Shown one piece after another: positions 8,494 through 16,192 of a stretch of 64,000 nt of DNA. A model generated the notes under the pieces. That model was not told the DNA's origin, did not search any database, and saw nothing but the letters and a program-made list of their open reading frames with translations. Origin of the DNA: Legionella geestiana (GTDB lineage Bacteria; Pseudomonadota; Gammaproteobacteria; Legionellales; Legionellaceae). The stretch is taken from the NCBI RefSeq assembly GCF_004571195.1, contig NZ_CP038271.1, positions 2,475,001 through 2,539,000 on the forward strand, written 5' to 3'. Positions within the stretch are counted from its first letter, which is position 1, and each line of letters begins with the position of its first letter. The translations under genes were made by a program, and so were the position numbers.

Positions 8494-8522
8494 GCTCCGA
8501 AAAAGATTTTCATTTTCGGAGC
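8494..8522 (-). terminator. Intrinsic terminator of the small peptide gene
   Basis: The stem GCTCCGAAAA (8494-8503) pairs perfectly with TTTTCGGAGC (8513-8522). Read on the minus strand it is followed by ATTTTTAC, a U-rich tail, so it should end the peptide transcript. Confidence 0.75.
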
Positions 8523-8544
8523 AAAAAAAGGGGGAGGCTACACT

Positions 8545-8694
8545 TTAGCCTGTAAAAACACTTCCAACAGGGCCTTGTGTCATACCGGTAAATACATCAC
8601 CAACAGGGCCTTCATGACCTTGTGCAGCAAAAACATTTTGAGACAGTACTACAAAGAGGAACAGAACGGTTGCTGAAAGAAATTTCTTAATCAT
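8545..8694 (-). CDS. Small secreted peptide with two GPVG-VFTG repeats
   Basis: A 49-residue product begins MIKKFLSATVLFLF and continues VVLSQNVFAA, a clean Sec signal peptide with a likely cut after the first or second Ala of VFAA. The mature part is about 25 residues and consists mostly of two near-identical units, GPVGDVFTG and GPVGSVFTG, joined by MTQ. The ATG at 8694 follows AGGAGAGCCCAT, a good ribosome site, and a terminator lies downstream, so this is a complete small gene. I do not recognise the family. A bacteriocin-like, signalling or envelope role is possible but has no direct support. Confidence 0.7.
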   Translation of the reverse strand: MIKKFLSATVLFLFVVLSQNVFAAQGHEGPVGDVFTGMTQGPVGSVFTG

Positions 8695-8827
8695 ATGGGC
8701 TCTCCTGTTATTTGAGCTTTTATAGTACATTATTGGCTAATAATGATCAATGGTTGCTCATTGTTTTTATGGTGTCGTGGTATGGAAGGGGTAGATTTTT
8801 CTGGTTTGTAAAACTGCATGCTTTAGC

Positions 8828-9373
8828 GTGGCTGGATTGAAGTGCCCCCGTAATTGGGAAAGACCAGATATTTTCACAACAGAAGATCTGGTTTCTGCTT
8901 ATAAAAAGCTTCCTCTGGATGGTCTATATGAATCAGTTAACTCTTTGAAATTAGCGCTAGATAGTGCAGGTGAAAATCGCGAAAATTACTGGAAAAATCG
9001 AGTATTACCATTTTTGGAAACTATCTGGCCAAAATCAAAAGATAAAACCTTGATTAACCACCCTGAATCGTTTGCTCTCCTGTGCATTGCGGCAGGATAT
9101 GAATTTCCATCTGCGGTGAAAAAGGTTAGAGGCTACTTGCAGGTAATCCCTGAACCATATTATGTTATTCATCGCTTACATCAATCTGGATTGTCTGATA
9201 ATTTTCCAAAAGATGTACTTTTATTGTTATCCATCATTGTGAGTAATGATGTGATTTTTTTGCCACAAGACATCCGTGAATGCCTTAATGCTATTATTAA
9301 TGCTGACTCTACATTGGAGAAAGATACTGATTTTATTAAATTGGACGCACTGGCCCGTAAATTTAATATTTAA
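8828..9373 (+). CDS. Hypothetical protein, probably a C-terminal remnant
   Basis: The reading frame gives 181 residues of soluble, helix-rich protein (for example NYWKNRVLPFLETIWP and HPESFALLCIAAGYEF). I do not recognise a named domain. The start is doubtful: a GTG without a clear ribosome site sits in an open frame that extends only to a stop at 8792. Just upstream, another frame reads LHALAWLD before a stop and looks as if it would join on, which suggests a frameshifted or truncated longer protein. The AT-rich composition differs from the core genes before it. It lies at the left edge of the integrase region and may be cargo. Confidence 0.4.
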   Translation: MAGLKCPRNWERPDIFTTEDLVSAYKKLPLDGLYESVNSLKLALDSAGENRENYWKNRVLPFLETIWPKSKDKTLINHPESFALLCIAAGYEFPSAVKKVRGYLQVIPEPYYVIHRLHQSGLSDNFPKDVLLLLSIIVSNDVIFLPQDIRECLNAIINADSTLEKDTDFIKLDALARKFNI

Positions 9374-9389
9374 AGTGATACTGTAGATA

Positions 9390-9563
9390 ATGACCACATT
9401 GCCAAAGCGACTAACAGCAGAAGCTGAATGCAGGCTTATTTTGCTGGATACCCTGAAACCTCAGCTAAACCGCATGTATGAAAAGCATGGGGCAAAAGTC
9501 GTTTGTGAGGGCAAGTTGTTTGCCCACCCTACAAACGTACCAAGCATAACCATTTCGATTTAA
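9390..9563 (+). CDS. Possible small ORF, 57 aa
   Basis: A 57-codon frame starts MTTLPKRLTAEAECRLILLD and ends NVPSITISI. It begins 14 bp after the preceding ORF, so it might be translated with it. The first 35 residues look like an amphipathic, charged helix; the tail is less protein-like. There is no strong ribosome site. It could be a gene fragment left by recombination next to the integrase region. Confidence 0.3.
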   Translation: MTTLPKRLTAEAECRLILLDTLKPQLNRMYEKHGAKVVCEGKLFAHPTNVPSITISI

Positions 9564-9599
9564 AAATCTTAAATATCAATAAGTTGTTTGCAAATAGAA

Positions 9600-10625
9600 T
9601 TACACTGGGTCGGATTTTCCTAAGAGGGCTCTTTCTCTTTCCAATTCCTCGCGGAGCTCTTCTTCGCTAGGAAGCCAGGGCAAATACTTGGACGCGAACA
9701 GTTGCTTGCTTTCTGTCAGAACCGAATATTTTGCTACCGCTTCACTTTTCTGGCTGCATAATATCAGCCCAATTGTCGGATTGTCGTCAACTCCCTTGCG
9801 AAGTTCATCGTAGATACGGACATAGGTATCCATCTGACCAACATCCTGATGTGTTAGTTTTCCCAGCTTGAGGTCTATAAGCAAAAAACATTTGAGTTTG
9901 AAATTGTAAAACACAAGGTCAATGTAAAAGTCTTCATCCTCAGTGCTGACGCGTTGCTGCCGAGCGACAAACGCGAATCCCTTGCCGAGCTCCAGCAGAA
10001 ATTGCTGCAGATTATCCATTAAGGCCTGTTCGATATTACTTTCCAAGGCCAAGTGGTGGGGGAGATTCAGAAAATCCAGAATATATGGATCACGTAAGAA
10101 GTTTCGTGCATCCAATTTCAGTTGCGCAGTATGATAATTTGCTTCTTCCATCACGGGCTTTTTGTCCTTGCTAGTCAAGAGTCGCTCAAAGTACAGCTTG
10201 TCGATCTGTCGTTCCAACGCTCTTGCACTCCAGCCTTGTTCCAGGCATTCTTGGAAGTACCACTCCCTTGCAGCTTTATTTTCAACCTGGATCAAGGAAC
10301 GATAATGAGACCATGATAATTCGGACCGCACTGTGGTCCAAATTGGCCATGCCAGGTAAAATGCACGCATTCTCCGGAGGTTTCTTTCATAAAAACCTTT
10401 GCCAAATTCAGATTGCAGGCGTTCTGCAAGATTTTTTAATTGCTGACTGCCATATTCGGCACGGGCTTTTCCTCTCTGTTCATGTTCAACGATCAGTCTG
10501 CCTACATTCCAGTAAACAGACACCATGGCACAATTTACGGTACTTTGCAGCGTGGTTCTGGTTTCATGCAACAGATTACTAATGGCTATAAACAGCTCGT
10601 GATTAGCATGAGAAATATCATTCAT
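9600..10625 (-). CDS. PDDEXK nuclease-family protein (DUF1016/YhcG type)
   Basis: The 341-residue protein matches the DUF1016 (YhcG) family: an N-terminal helical DUF1016 part (VYWNVGRLIVEHEQ, then YGSQQLKNLAERLQSEFGKGF) and a C-terminal PDDEXK-type nuclease core. Catalytic landmarks are the acidic strand DEDFYIDLVFYN and the strand FLLIDLKLGKLTHQD with the E/D-x-K arrangement (DLK). Family members occur widely in mobile islands next to recombinases and restriction genes; their role is not firmly known. The ATG at 10625 follows AAGGAAAATTGCTCC and overlaps the integrase stop by 8 bp, so the nuclease is translationally coupled to the integrase. Confidence 0.85.
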   Translation of the reverse strand: MNDISHANHELFIAISNLLHETRTTLQSTVNCAMVSVYWNVGRLIVEHEQRGKARAEYGSQQLKNLAERLQSEFGKGFYERNLRRMRAFYLAWPIWTTVRSELSWSHYRSLIQVENKAAREWYFQECLEQGWSARALERQIDKLYFERLLTSKDKKPVMEEANYHTAQLKLDARNFLRDPYILDFLNLPHHLALESNIEQALMDNLQQFLLELGKGFAFVARQQRVSTEDEDFYIDLVFYNFKLKCFLLIDLKLGKLTHQDVGQMDTYVRIYDELRKGVDDNPTIGLILCSQKSEAVAKYSVLTESKQLFASKYLPWLPSEEELREELERERALLGKSDPV

Positions 10626-11835
10626 GGAGCAATTTTCCTTCCTCGTTGTCAGTGGTGGTCTGTTGTAAGAGATTAAAAATATGAGCAGACCATCTTTCAA
10701 GGGCATCACGGCGCTGGGGAAGCATTTCATTCTTGTTATAGGTAGCCATGATTCTTGGCATCTTATGCCCCAGGCACTTTTCAATTAAAACCGGATCAAT
10801 ATGTAGTGCTTCACCCAGTTGGGTTGCAAATGTACGTCGTAAATCATGTGCAGTCCACTCTGGAATTCCAACTCGATTTTGAATACGCCTGATTGCTCTC
10901 GGAAGTACGTTCTCATCAATCGGCTTGTCAGGATTCTGGCCGGGGAGAACGTATGGTGACTCATTGTTATTTTTTAAGCGTTCCAGCACGTACTTTGCCA
11001 GCTCTGTCAAATGAATTTTGACAGTGAGGGCGCCTTTAGTATTTTCAGGCGGGATAACCCAAAGAGAATTTTTAAAATCAATGTCTTTCCATTCAGCCAG
11101 CCGTATTTCAGCCGTCCTTACGCCAGTGAGGATAATCATTTTGATTGCCCCCTTGGTTTGTCCGGACATTTGACTACGGTTGCTATCGAGAAACTGCCAA
11201 ATCGTTCTGATTTCATCAAGGGAAAGATAGCGTTCTTTTGGTTTTTCAAGGCCGCCAATGTTTCTGGCAAGAATGTTAAGTGCGGGATTATGTTGCATAC
11301 TTCCGCGACTTACCGCATAGTTGAATAGCTGCTTCAAAGAGCTTAAAATGCGATTGGCATGTACAGGGGCGCCGCGTTGTACAATCGTGTCCAAAGCTTC
11401 GGTGATATGGATAGGCTGTATTGCGTCCAGCGATAATCCCCCTAATAGCGGAATAATGTTTGAGTCAATCTGTTTTCGGATTTGTTCCGGTCTTTTTCTG
11501 TTTTTTTCAATGTAGTTGCTATACCATGTCTGGCAGAGGTCTTCGACAGTAAGTGTTTTTTTGCTTCTGGCTTCTTGTAGAGCCTGCTTTGGATTTGTAC
11601 CGGTTCGGCGAATTTCTTTTAATTCATGAAATCTTTTCCTCGCATCAGAAAGGCTCATAGCGGGGTAATGACCAAATATAATGTAATCCCTCTTGTTCCC
11701 AATTTTGTATCGATAGATCCAGCTTTTGGTTCCAGAGGGGTAAAGCAGAATACCAAAGCCTCCCCCCTCAAACTTCTCAATTCGTTTGGTGGAAGGCCTT
11801 AAACGCTTGATATACGTGTCTGTAAAGTTGGCCAT
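10618..11835 (-). CDS. Tyrosine-type site-specific integrase (P4-like, DUF4102 N-terminus)
   Basis: The 405-residue recombinase has an N-terminal arm-binding domain (MANFTDTYIKRLRPSTKRIE, then GTKSWIYRYKIGNKR), a core-binding domain, and a catalytic domain. The catalytic Arg is in TGVRTAEIRLAEW, the HxxR box is HDLRRTFATQL and the Tyr is in HKMPRIMATYNK. Enzymes of this group insert islands into the 3' ends of tRNA genes; a tRNA-Thr 3' half lies 170 bp upstream at 12009. Start at ATG 11835 fits family N-termini, an upstream ATG at 11850 is less likely. The gene forms an operon with the DUF1016 nuclease. Confidence 0.92.
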   Translation of the reverse strand: MANFTDTYIKRLRPSTKRIEKFEGGGFGILLYPSGTKSWIYRYKIGNKRDYIIFGHYPAMSLSDARKRFHELKEIRRTGTNPKQALQEARSKKTLTVEDLCQTWYSNYIEKNRKRPEQIRKQIDSNIIPLLGGLSLDAIQPIHITEALDTIVQRGAPVHANRILSSLKQLFNYAVSRGSMQHNPALNILARNIGGLEKPKERYLSLDEIRTIWQFLDSNRSQMSGQTKGAIKMIILTGVRTAEIRLAEWKDIDFKNSLWVIPPENTKGALTVKIHLTELAKYVLERLKNNNESPYVLPGQNPDKPIDENVLPRAIRRIQNRVGIPEWTAHDLRRTFATQLGEALHIDPVLIEKCLGHKMPRIMATYNKNEMLPQRRDALERWSAHIFNLLQQTTTDNEEGKLLHE

Positions 11836-12008
11836 TACATATTCCGGCACATGAATTGATGGGTACTTTAGTGGGTACTTTTTTATGCGATGAAATGCGA
11901 TTGTATGTTATTGCTTGCTGTATTGCTATAGGTGTATTCGTTGATTTATCATTGTTTACAGGACTTTTTGTTGCTGGATGCTAATCCTTGTTACCAGTAT
12001 GAAATAGC

Positions 12009-12050
12009 TTCGTAATCAATAGGTCGGGTGTTCGATTCACCTCAACGGCA
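12009..12050 (+). other. 3' half of a tRNA-Thr (CGT): integrase attachment-site scar
   Basis: The segment reads as the anticodon loop (TTCGTAA, anticodon CGT), variable loop AGGTC, a T arm with TTCGATT loop and the acceptor strand CAACGGCA. This matches the 3' half of bacterial tRNA-Thr(CGT), which in E. coli is also a phage/island target. The bases upstream do not form the matching D arm or 5' acceptor strand (GCCGTTG is missing), so it is not a functional tRNA gene. It is most simply the attL/attR copy left by the adjacent integrase. Confidence 0.72.
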
Positions 12051-12074
12051 CAGTAAAATCAAGAAGTTATAAAA

Positions 12075-12407
12075 TTAATCTCGGGGAAAGCCTTTATTTT
12101 CCAGTGCGATGTGTACTTTATTGAGTAATTTCGGCGTCACTTTATCTTGGCTTTCAATTTTACTCACATAGGCTTGCGTAACCCCCATCAGCCTGGCTAG
12201 TTCTTCTTGGGTAAGACCTGCTTGAATTCGAGCCAAAGCAACTGGATTATCTACGTAATCAGCAGGTTCAAAGATTTCATAATCTTCATTTTCCTGTGTG
12301 TGCCTTAATTGCTCGGTAATCTGATGACGCAAGGCTTTATAAGCGGCCACAGGTAGTAAAACATACTCCACTTTACCGTCGAGTGATTTAATCGTTTGTA
12401 GGTTCAT
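12075..12407 (-). CDS. HTH (XRE) antitoxin of a RelE-type module
   Basis: The 110-residue protein ends in a Cro/C1-type helix-turn-helix (ARIQAGLTQEELARLMGV followed by TQAYVSKIES, about residues 58-85). The N-terminal half would bind and neutralise the toxin. Its ATG overlaps the toxin stop by 4 bp (ATGA), so the order is toxin first, as in higBA-type loci. The HTH should also repress the shared promoter. Confidence 0.85.
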   Translation of the reverse strand: MNLQTIKSLDGKVEYVLLPVAAYKALRHQITEQLRHTQENEDYEIFEPADYVDNPVALARIQAGLTQEELARLMGVTQAYVSKIESQDKVTPKLLNKVHIALENKGFPRD

Positions 12408-12667
12408 TTGTAAGCCTCTCCACGTGGTTTGATTTTTTCAATAGAAACAATCTTCACCTGATCATCTCTATCGAAAATAATTCGCCATGACCCTACACGC
12501 AATCGGAAATAGGGTTCACCTTTTAACTTTTTTACATCCAGGCTTATGTCATCATGATTCTTGCCTAATAACACAATCTTTTCAGTAATTCTGGTTTTAT
12601 CGGGCTGTGGTACACTTTGCAGTGCTTTCTTAGCCTGTTTTTTGATCAGAAGCGTGTACGATACCAT
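12404..12667 (-). CDS. RelE/ParE-superfamily toxin
   Basis: The 87-residue protein has the RelE-fold pattern: a basic N-terminal helix pair (KKQAKKALQSVPQPDKTRI), then the core KKLKGEPYFRLRVGSWRIIF and a final basic strand. The RLRVGSWRIIF box with its conserved arginines is the usual catalytic/ribosome-contact region. Such toxins cleave mRNA in the ribosome or, in ParE types, poison gyrase; RelE-type is more likely here. The ATG at 12667 has no strong ribosome site, as is common for toxins. The module lies directly beside the tRNA scar and probably arrived with the island. Confidence 0.85.
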   Translation of the reverse strand: MVSYTLLIKKQAKKALQSVPQPDKTRITEKIVLLGKNHDDISLDVKKLKGEPYFRLRVGSWRIIFDRDDQVKIVSIEKIKPRGEAYK

Positions 12668-12690
12668 AAAACCTTGTTATTATTCTTAAT

Positions 12691-12723
12691 GGTTATTATA
12701 GGTTATATTTGGTTATATTGCTA
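12691..12723 (-). promoter_or_regulatory. Promoter and repeated operator of the toxin-antitoxin pair
   Basis: On the minus strand a -35-like TAGCAA (12718-12723) and a perfect -10 TATAAT (12695-12700) are separated by 17 bp. Copies of TATAACC occur at 12711-12717 and 12701-12707, with a third related unit (TAATAACC) at 12691-12698. The iterated unit overlapping the promoter is a plausible binding site for the HTH antitoxin. Confidence 0.55.
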
Positions 12724-13200
12724 GCGTATGGTTTTAGTGGCCGCCTGGTGGCACGAGGTGGCAATAAAAGCCAGTTAACTGCAATAAGCCATAACAATTA
12801 AATAGATTAGGGTTGACATATCAATTCTTGCCAACAGGCGCTGGATAATTTCATCCATGTTTTTCATCTTCACATCTGATTGTAACCAACATTTTTTCCA
12901 AAAGGTTATGCGCCGATTTCGGGCATCGTTGATAGGGTAGGTGAGGTGATACTGTTAATTTACTATTTCAGTTTGGCGCCATGTTTTGTCCTTGAAAAGG
13001 AGTAAGCCAACACTGGAGCAAACAACTCCTATCGCACCACATGCCAGACGAGTACTAGTGCAACAAAGGTATCAGAGTCTGAATCCATTAACAGACTCAG
13101 ACGGGCAAAACTTAAAGAATCAGCTTGTGAGAAAAATATTGCGATAATACCTCCCCACAAACACCGCATTTGCAGCCATATTATGGAATGGGGATATGCC
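12724..13200. other. Gene-poor stretch between toxin-antitoxin module and hydrolase remnant
   Basis: I see no confident gene. A plus-strand frame near 13090-13230 includes KNIAIIPPHKHRICSHIMEW, faintly reminiscent of the C-terminal part of an IS5-type transposase, but it lacks a start and catalytic motifs. Confidence 0.3.
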
Positions 13201-13239
13201 CTAATCTGGATTTTTTCCAAGAAAACCTAACACATCATT

Positions 13240-14428
13240 CTTTGTACGGGACAAAAAACTTGAAGTAGCTCATTGATTAATAGACAATCCCTGCGTTTCT
13301 GTTCAAGGAAAAGGCATGGAGTCATGGAAATCAACGAGCTGAGCGGTATATTAAACGGATATTTTAGTTGGAACAAGGCAAGAATGACCTGTTTCGCCTG
13401 TATGCTGGTATCATTGTTCAAAGTAAGAACGGTCAATTTAAGCGAACTGGCCTGTGGCTTTGAAAGCGAGGCAACAATAGAATCGCGCTACAAGCGTATC
13501 AAGCGATTTTTCAGGGAATTCACAATATGCTTCACCGCTCTGGCCGGATGGGTGATGACTTTTTTTGATTTTGACCAGACGCCGTTGTATCTCAGCATAG
13601 ACAGAACAAATTGGCAGTGGGGCAAGCAGGATATCAATATATTAATGCTGTCTATTGCCTACAAAGGGATAGCCATCCCTCTCATGTGGGATTTGCTGCC
13701 CAAGCGCGGGAACAGTAATACCACAGAGCGTATAGCCTTACTTAAGCGTTTTATAGAGCAGTTTGGCAAAGAAAGAGTTGCCTGTCTGCTGGCTGACCGA
13801 GAGTTTGTTGGAAACGAATGGTTCTCATGGTTGCGTAGTGAAGGGATCTCATTTTGCATTCGAATCAAAAGCAACACTCAAACCAGCAACAGCTTGGGGC
13901 TTGACGTTAATGTGGATGCTCTTTTCTACGATCTGAAGCCTGGTGAACAACGAAAACTGAGGGGTGAGCGCAGGCTTTGGAAGCAAAAAGTCTGGTTGAG
14001 CGCGCTCCGGCTTACAGATGGTGAATTACTTATTGTTGCAACAGATAAAGAAGTTGATTCACCTATCGAATTGTATGGCCGGCGCTGGGAAATAGAAACC
14101 CTGTTTTCCTGCCTGAAATCGCGCGGCTTTAACTTTGAGGACACGCATATTACAAAGCCGGAGCGTATTTCGAAGCTGATAGCACTTTTAAGCATCGGCT
14201 TTTGTTGGGCTTATAAAGTAGGTGAATGGCGCAACGAGCAAAAAGCGATCAAAATGAAAAAACATGGTAGAAAAGAGGTCAGTATTTTTCGTTATGGTCT
14301 TGATTTTCTACGTGATGCGGCTCTCAATGCAAAGCAGAATATCTTGAGTTTAATTGGTCAGGTGATGGCCTTCTTGAGCATCGAGGCACCGACCGAGGCG
14401 TTGATATGATTTTTTGTCCCGTACAGAG
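13240..14428 (+). mobile_element. Intact IS4-family insertion sequence (1189 bp) with 9-bp target duplication
   Basis: The element has terminal inverted repeats: left CTTTGTACGGGACAAAAAA and right (reverse complement) CTCTGTACGGGACAAAAAA, 18 of 19 identical. It is flanked by the direct repeat CACATCATT at 13231-13239 and 14429-14437, a 9-bp target duplication. It carries one transposase gene. The perfect target duplication indicates a recent insertion. Its ends are nearly the same as those of the short elements at 44845-45111 and 59920-60187. Confidence 0.93.
13324..14409 (+). CDS. IS4-family DDE transposase
   Basis: The 361-residue protein carries the DDE catalytic residues of IS4-type transposases: an acidic strand YLSIDRTNWQWGK, a second Asp in VACLLADREFVGNEWF and the Y-(2)-R-(3)-E-(6)-K-type signature YGRRWEIETLFSCLKSRGF. 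I start at ATG 13324 (MEINELSGIL), preceded by GGAGTC; a TTG 51 bp upstream is possible. The frame is intact and reaches almost to the right inverted repeat, so the element may be active. Confidence 0.93.
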   Translation: MEINELSGILNGYFSWNKARMTCFACMLVSLFKVRTVNLSELACGFESEATIESRYKRIKRFFREFTICFTALAGWVMTFFDFDQTPLYLSIDRTNWQWGKQDINILMLSIAYKGIAIPLMWDLLPKRGNSNTTERIALLKRFIEQFGKERVACLLADREFVGNEWFSWLRSEGISFCIRIKSNTQTSNSLGLDVNVDALFYDLKPGEQRKLRGERRLWKQKVWLSALRLTDGELLIVATDKEVDSPIELYGRRWEIETLFSCLKSRGFNFEDTHITKPERISKLIALLSIGFCWAYKVGEWRNEQKAIKMKKHGRKEVSIFRYGLDFLRDAALNAKQNILSLIGQVMAFLSIEAPTEALI

Positions 14429-14779
14429 CACATCATTATTAAATTGCTTCGAATCTTGTAAAAAAGAAAAATGACTGACCGAAGCCTGTATCAGCAGACG
14501 GGAGTTTATGATTTGTGCCGCCATAAACTCCGTATTACCGCGTTTAACCACCTCATCGTGATCGCCATCTACAATCCAGACAGGAACTGTGATTTTTTTC
14601 AGTTGTTCTTTTGTAAAATTTGGTTGGGTTGCCGACATATTACTGAGTTTATCAAAGAGGGTATTATACCCTTTTGGAGTTGGTGTTGGCGGTAATGTTA
14701 GCCACCGAGGAACAGCATGCGCTATCGCAGGGATTCCTAAAAGAAATAATAACCTGAATAAGAAAAAATAGTGCTTCAT

Positions 14780-15018
14780 ATCATTGACCTGTAAATTTCC
14801 ATTTTTTCTTACCAGCAACGTATCATTGCAACGTTAAACCTCATCAAGCCTACACTTTGTATATGAATTTTTGTCTGGAGGGATACATTCACTAAACGAT
14901 GGATTTGTTTTTTCTTTAAGATACAATTTTATTTCTCAATTGGACTCAGCCATTGTAATGGTTCGCTTGTCCGGATTATATCAGAATTAAACAGGGTGTC
15001 CTTAATCTGCCAGTTGAA
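14780..15018. other. Non-coding stretch upstream of the hydrolase remnant
   Basis: AT-rich region containing the old upstream region of the hydrolase remnant. I see no ORF, terminator or repeat that I can support. Confidence 0.3.
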
Positions 15019-15316
15019 TCAACGCATAATTCCGAAGATGTTTAAACATTCTTCCTTATCAGGGTGAAGCGGAGCAACTATACCGGCCGGGTATCCGCCC
15101 GCTGGATTAAAAAACTGGTCACGATTAATTACACAAGGAAACGGGGGTAATGGTTTTACCTCCCACTTTTTTTGACGGTAAGCAGTTCGATTTGTCTGGA
15201 AAACGCAACTCACTTGTTTCAGGTTTAAAAAACTGCAACAGCACGAATGCGCTGGCTAACCTCGCGTGTCCACAAAGGGCTACCCCGGTACAGTACTCCA
15301 ATGATGTTGATTTCAA
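15019..15316 (-). pseudogene. Frameshifted gene fragment of unknown family
   Basis: Two minus-strand frames overlap here. The upstream one (from 15316) reads LASAFVLLQFFKPETSELRF; the downstream one reads FPCVINRDQFFNPAGGYPAG and ends IFGIMR at 15019. Both look protein-like and would join after a single frameshift near 15170, so this appears to be a decayed gene. I do not recognise the family. It abuts the aadA-like gene stop at 15313. Confidence 0.35.
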
Positions 15317-16155
15317 ACGGATGTATTTTCGGCAAGATGGATTGCCCGAGATGAAACATCGCGGTTATTCGCCGGTTTATGTTCGTGGACTTTTCTGATC
15401 ATCCAGACAGCACAGGATTTTACAGCAGGCTGCAAGTCATCCCAATTTTCAGGTTCCAACCCCAGATAAATGGCTTTTGCCCGTTGCATCACGGGTTTAT
15501 CTGTTTCCGGTAAACGGGCTATCGCCCAATCGGCGGCGGCAGGTTTGGAACGGATGGCATCAGTTTCGAACGTGCTCCATATCCGTGCCAGTGTCAGTAA
15601 CACATTGCGGGTGTCCTCTTCCAGCTCCGAGTACAGCCGTTCAAGGTCGTGGAGCATCGCATGGATAAAATCTTCATAGGGCACCGGGGCAAGAAGTTCT
15701 GCGGGTTTCGGCCCCGACAGCGCAAGACTTTCCAGTAAAACTTGCTGGATAATCAGCGCCACATCGGGCATTTCCGTGTTAAGTAAGGGTTCAGTATCTC
15801 CGCTTTCAAATGCCTCCCTCAGCCATTCACCATATTGAAAATCACAGTGCGGCGGATACCGCCAGGGATTCACCGCCGATTTTTCAACAAGCGTCATTTC
15901 AAGCGGCCGGATGTCACTCTTCATGTAAATGCCAGATATCTTCAGAAGCCCTGAGATCAAATAGCGCTTTTCTTCAGATGTAGTGGGGCGGTTAATGACG
16001 GCCAGAAAATCAATATCACTGTACTTTTGCAAGCCGCCAACCAGACACGAACCATACAGATAGGCGCCTAACAGGTCATTTCCCAGGATGTCAGTCAACA
16101 GACTAATCGCGCGATGGATTTGTGATTTATCATTAAGTGTAAGTTTTAAAGCCAC
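15313..16155 (-). CDS. AadA-like aminoglycoside nucleotidyltransferase (ANT(3'')/(9) type)
   Basis: The 280-residue protein has the nucleotidyltransferase core LYGSCLVGGLQKYSDIDFLA: Gly35-Ser36 and the metal-binding pair Asp47-x-Asp49. It also has the C-terminal helical domain with WRYPPHCDFQYGEWLRE, which matches the AadA signature. AadA enzymes adenylylate streptomycin/spectinomycin. The length is slightly above the usual 260 because of a polar C-terminal tail. Start is a GTG at 16155. It is encoded 38 bp downstream of the kinase/LuxR fusion, so they probably form one operon. Whether it acts on aminoglycosides or another substrate cannot be told. Confidence 0.8.
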   Translation of the reverse strand: MALKLTLNDKSQIHRAISLLTDILGNDLLGAYLYGSCLVGGLQKYSDIDFLAVINRPTTSEEKRYLISGLLKISGIYMKSDIRPLEMTLVEKSAVNPWRYPPHCDFQYGEWLREAFESGDTEPLLNTEMPDVALIIQQVLLESLALSGPKPAELLAPVPYEDFIHAMLHDLERLYSELEEDTRNVLLTLARIWSTFETDAIRSKPAAADWAIARLPETDKPVMQRAKAIYLGLEPENWDDLQPAVKSCAVWMIRKVHEHKPANNRDVSSRAIHLAENTSV

Positions 16156-16192
16156 TGCATCACGCCTTTTTTGTACCGGAGCCCGACGAAAA

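Larger units (their letters stand above)
13201..14779 (-). pseudogene. Alpha/beta hydrolase remnant, internally deleted and split by an IS element
   Basis: From ATG 14779 the frame encodes a signal peptide (MKHYFFLFRLLFLLGIPAIA) and then the C-terminal part of an alpha/beta hydrolase, including the acid-residue turn VWIVDGDHDEVV and a final catalytic-His region SVSHFSF. The nucleophile-bearing core is missing, so an internal deletion has joined the leader to the tail. The frame is interrupted at 14437 by the IS4-family element. Removing the element and one copy of the 9-bp duplication restores the reading NNDVLGFLGKNPD and a stop at 13201, which confirms the insertion point. The product is very unlikely to be a hydrolase. 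Confidence 0.75.

Noticed and set aside
12001-12052. Complete tRNA-Thr gene
   Set aside because: Only the 3' half is present; the upstream bases do not supply the 5' acceptor strand or D arm.
13029-13220. Minus-strand 63-aa ORF
   Set aside because: Overlaps the tail of the hydrolase remnant in another frame and shows no protein-like pattern.
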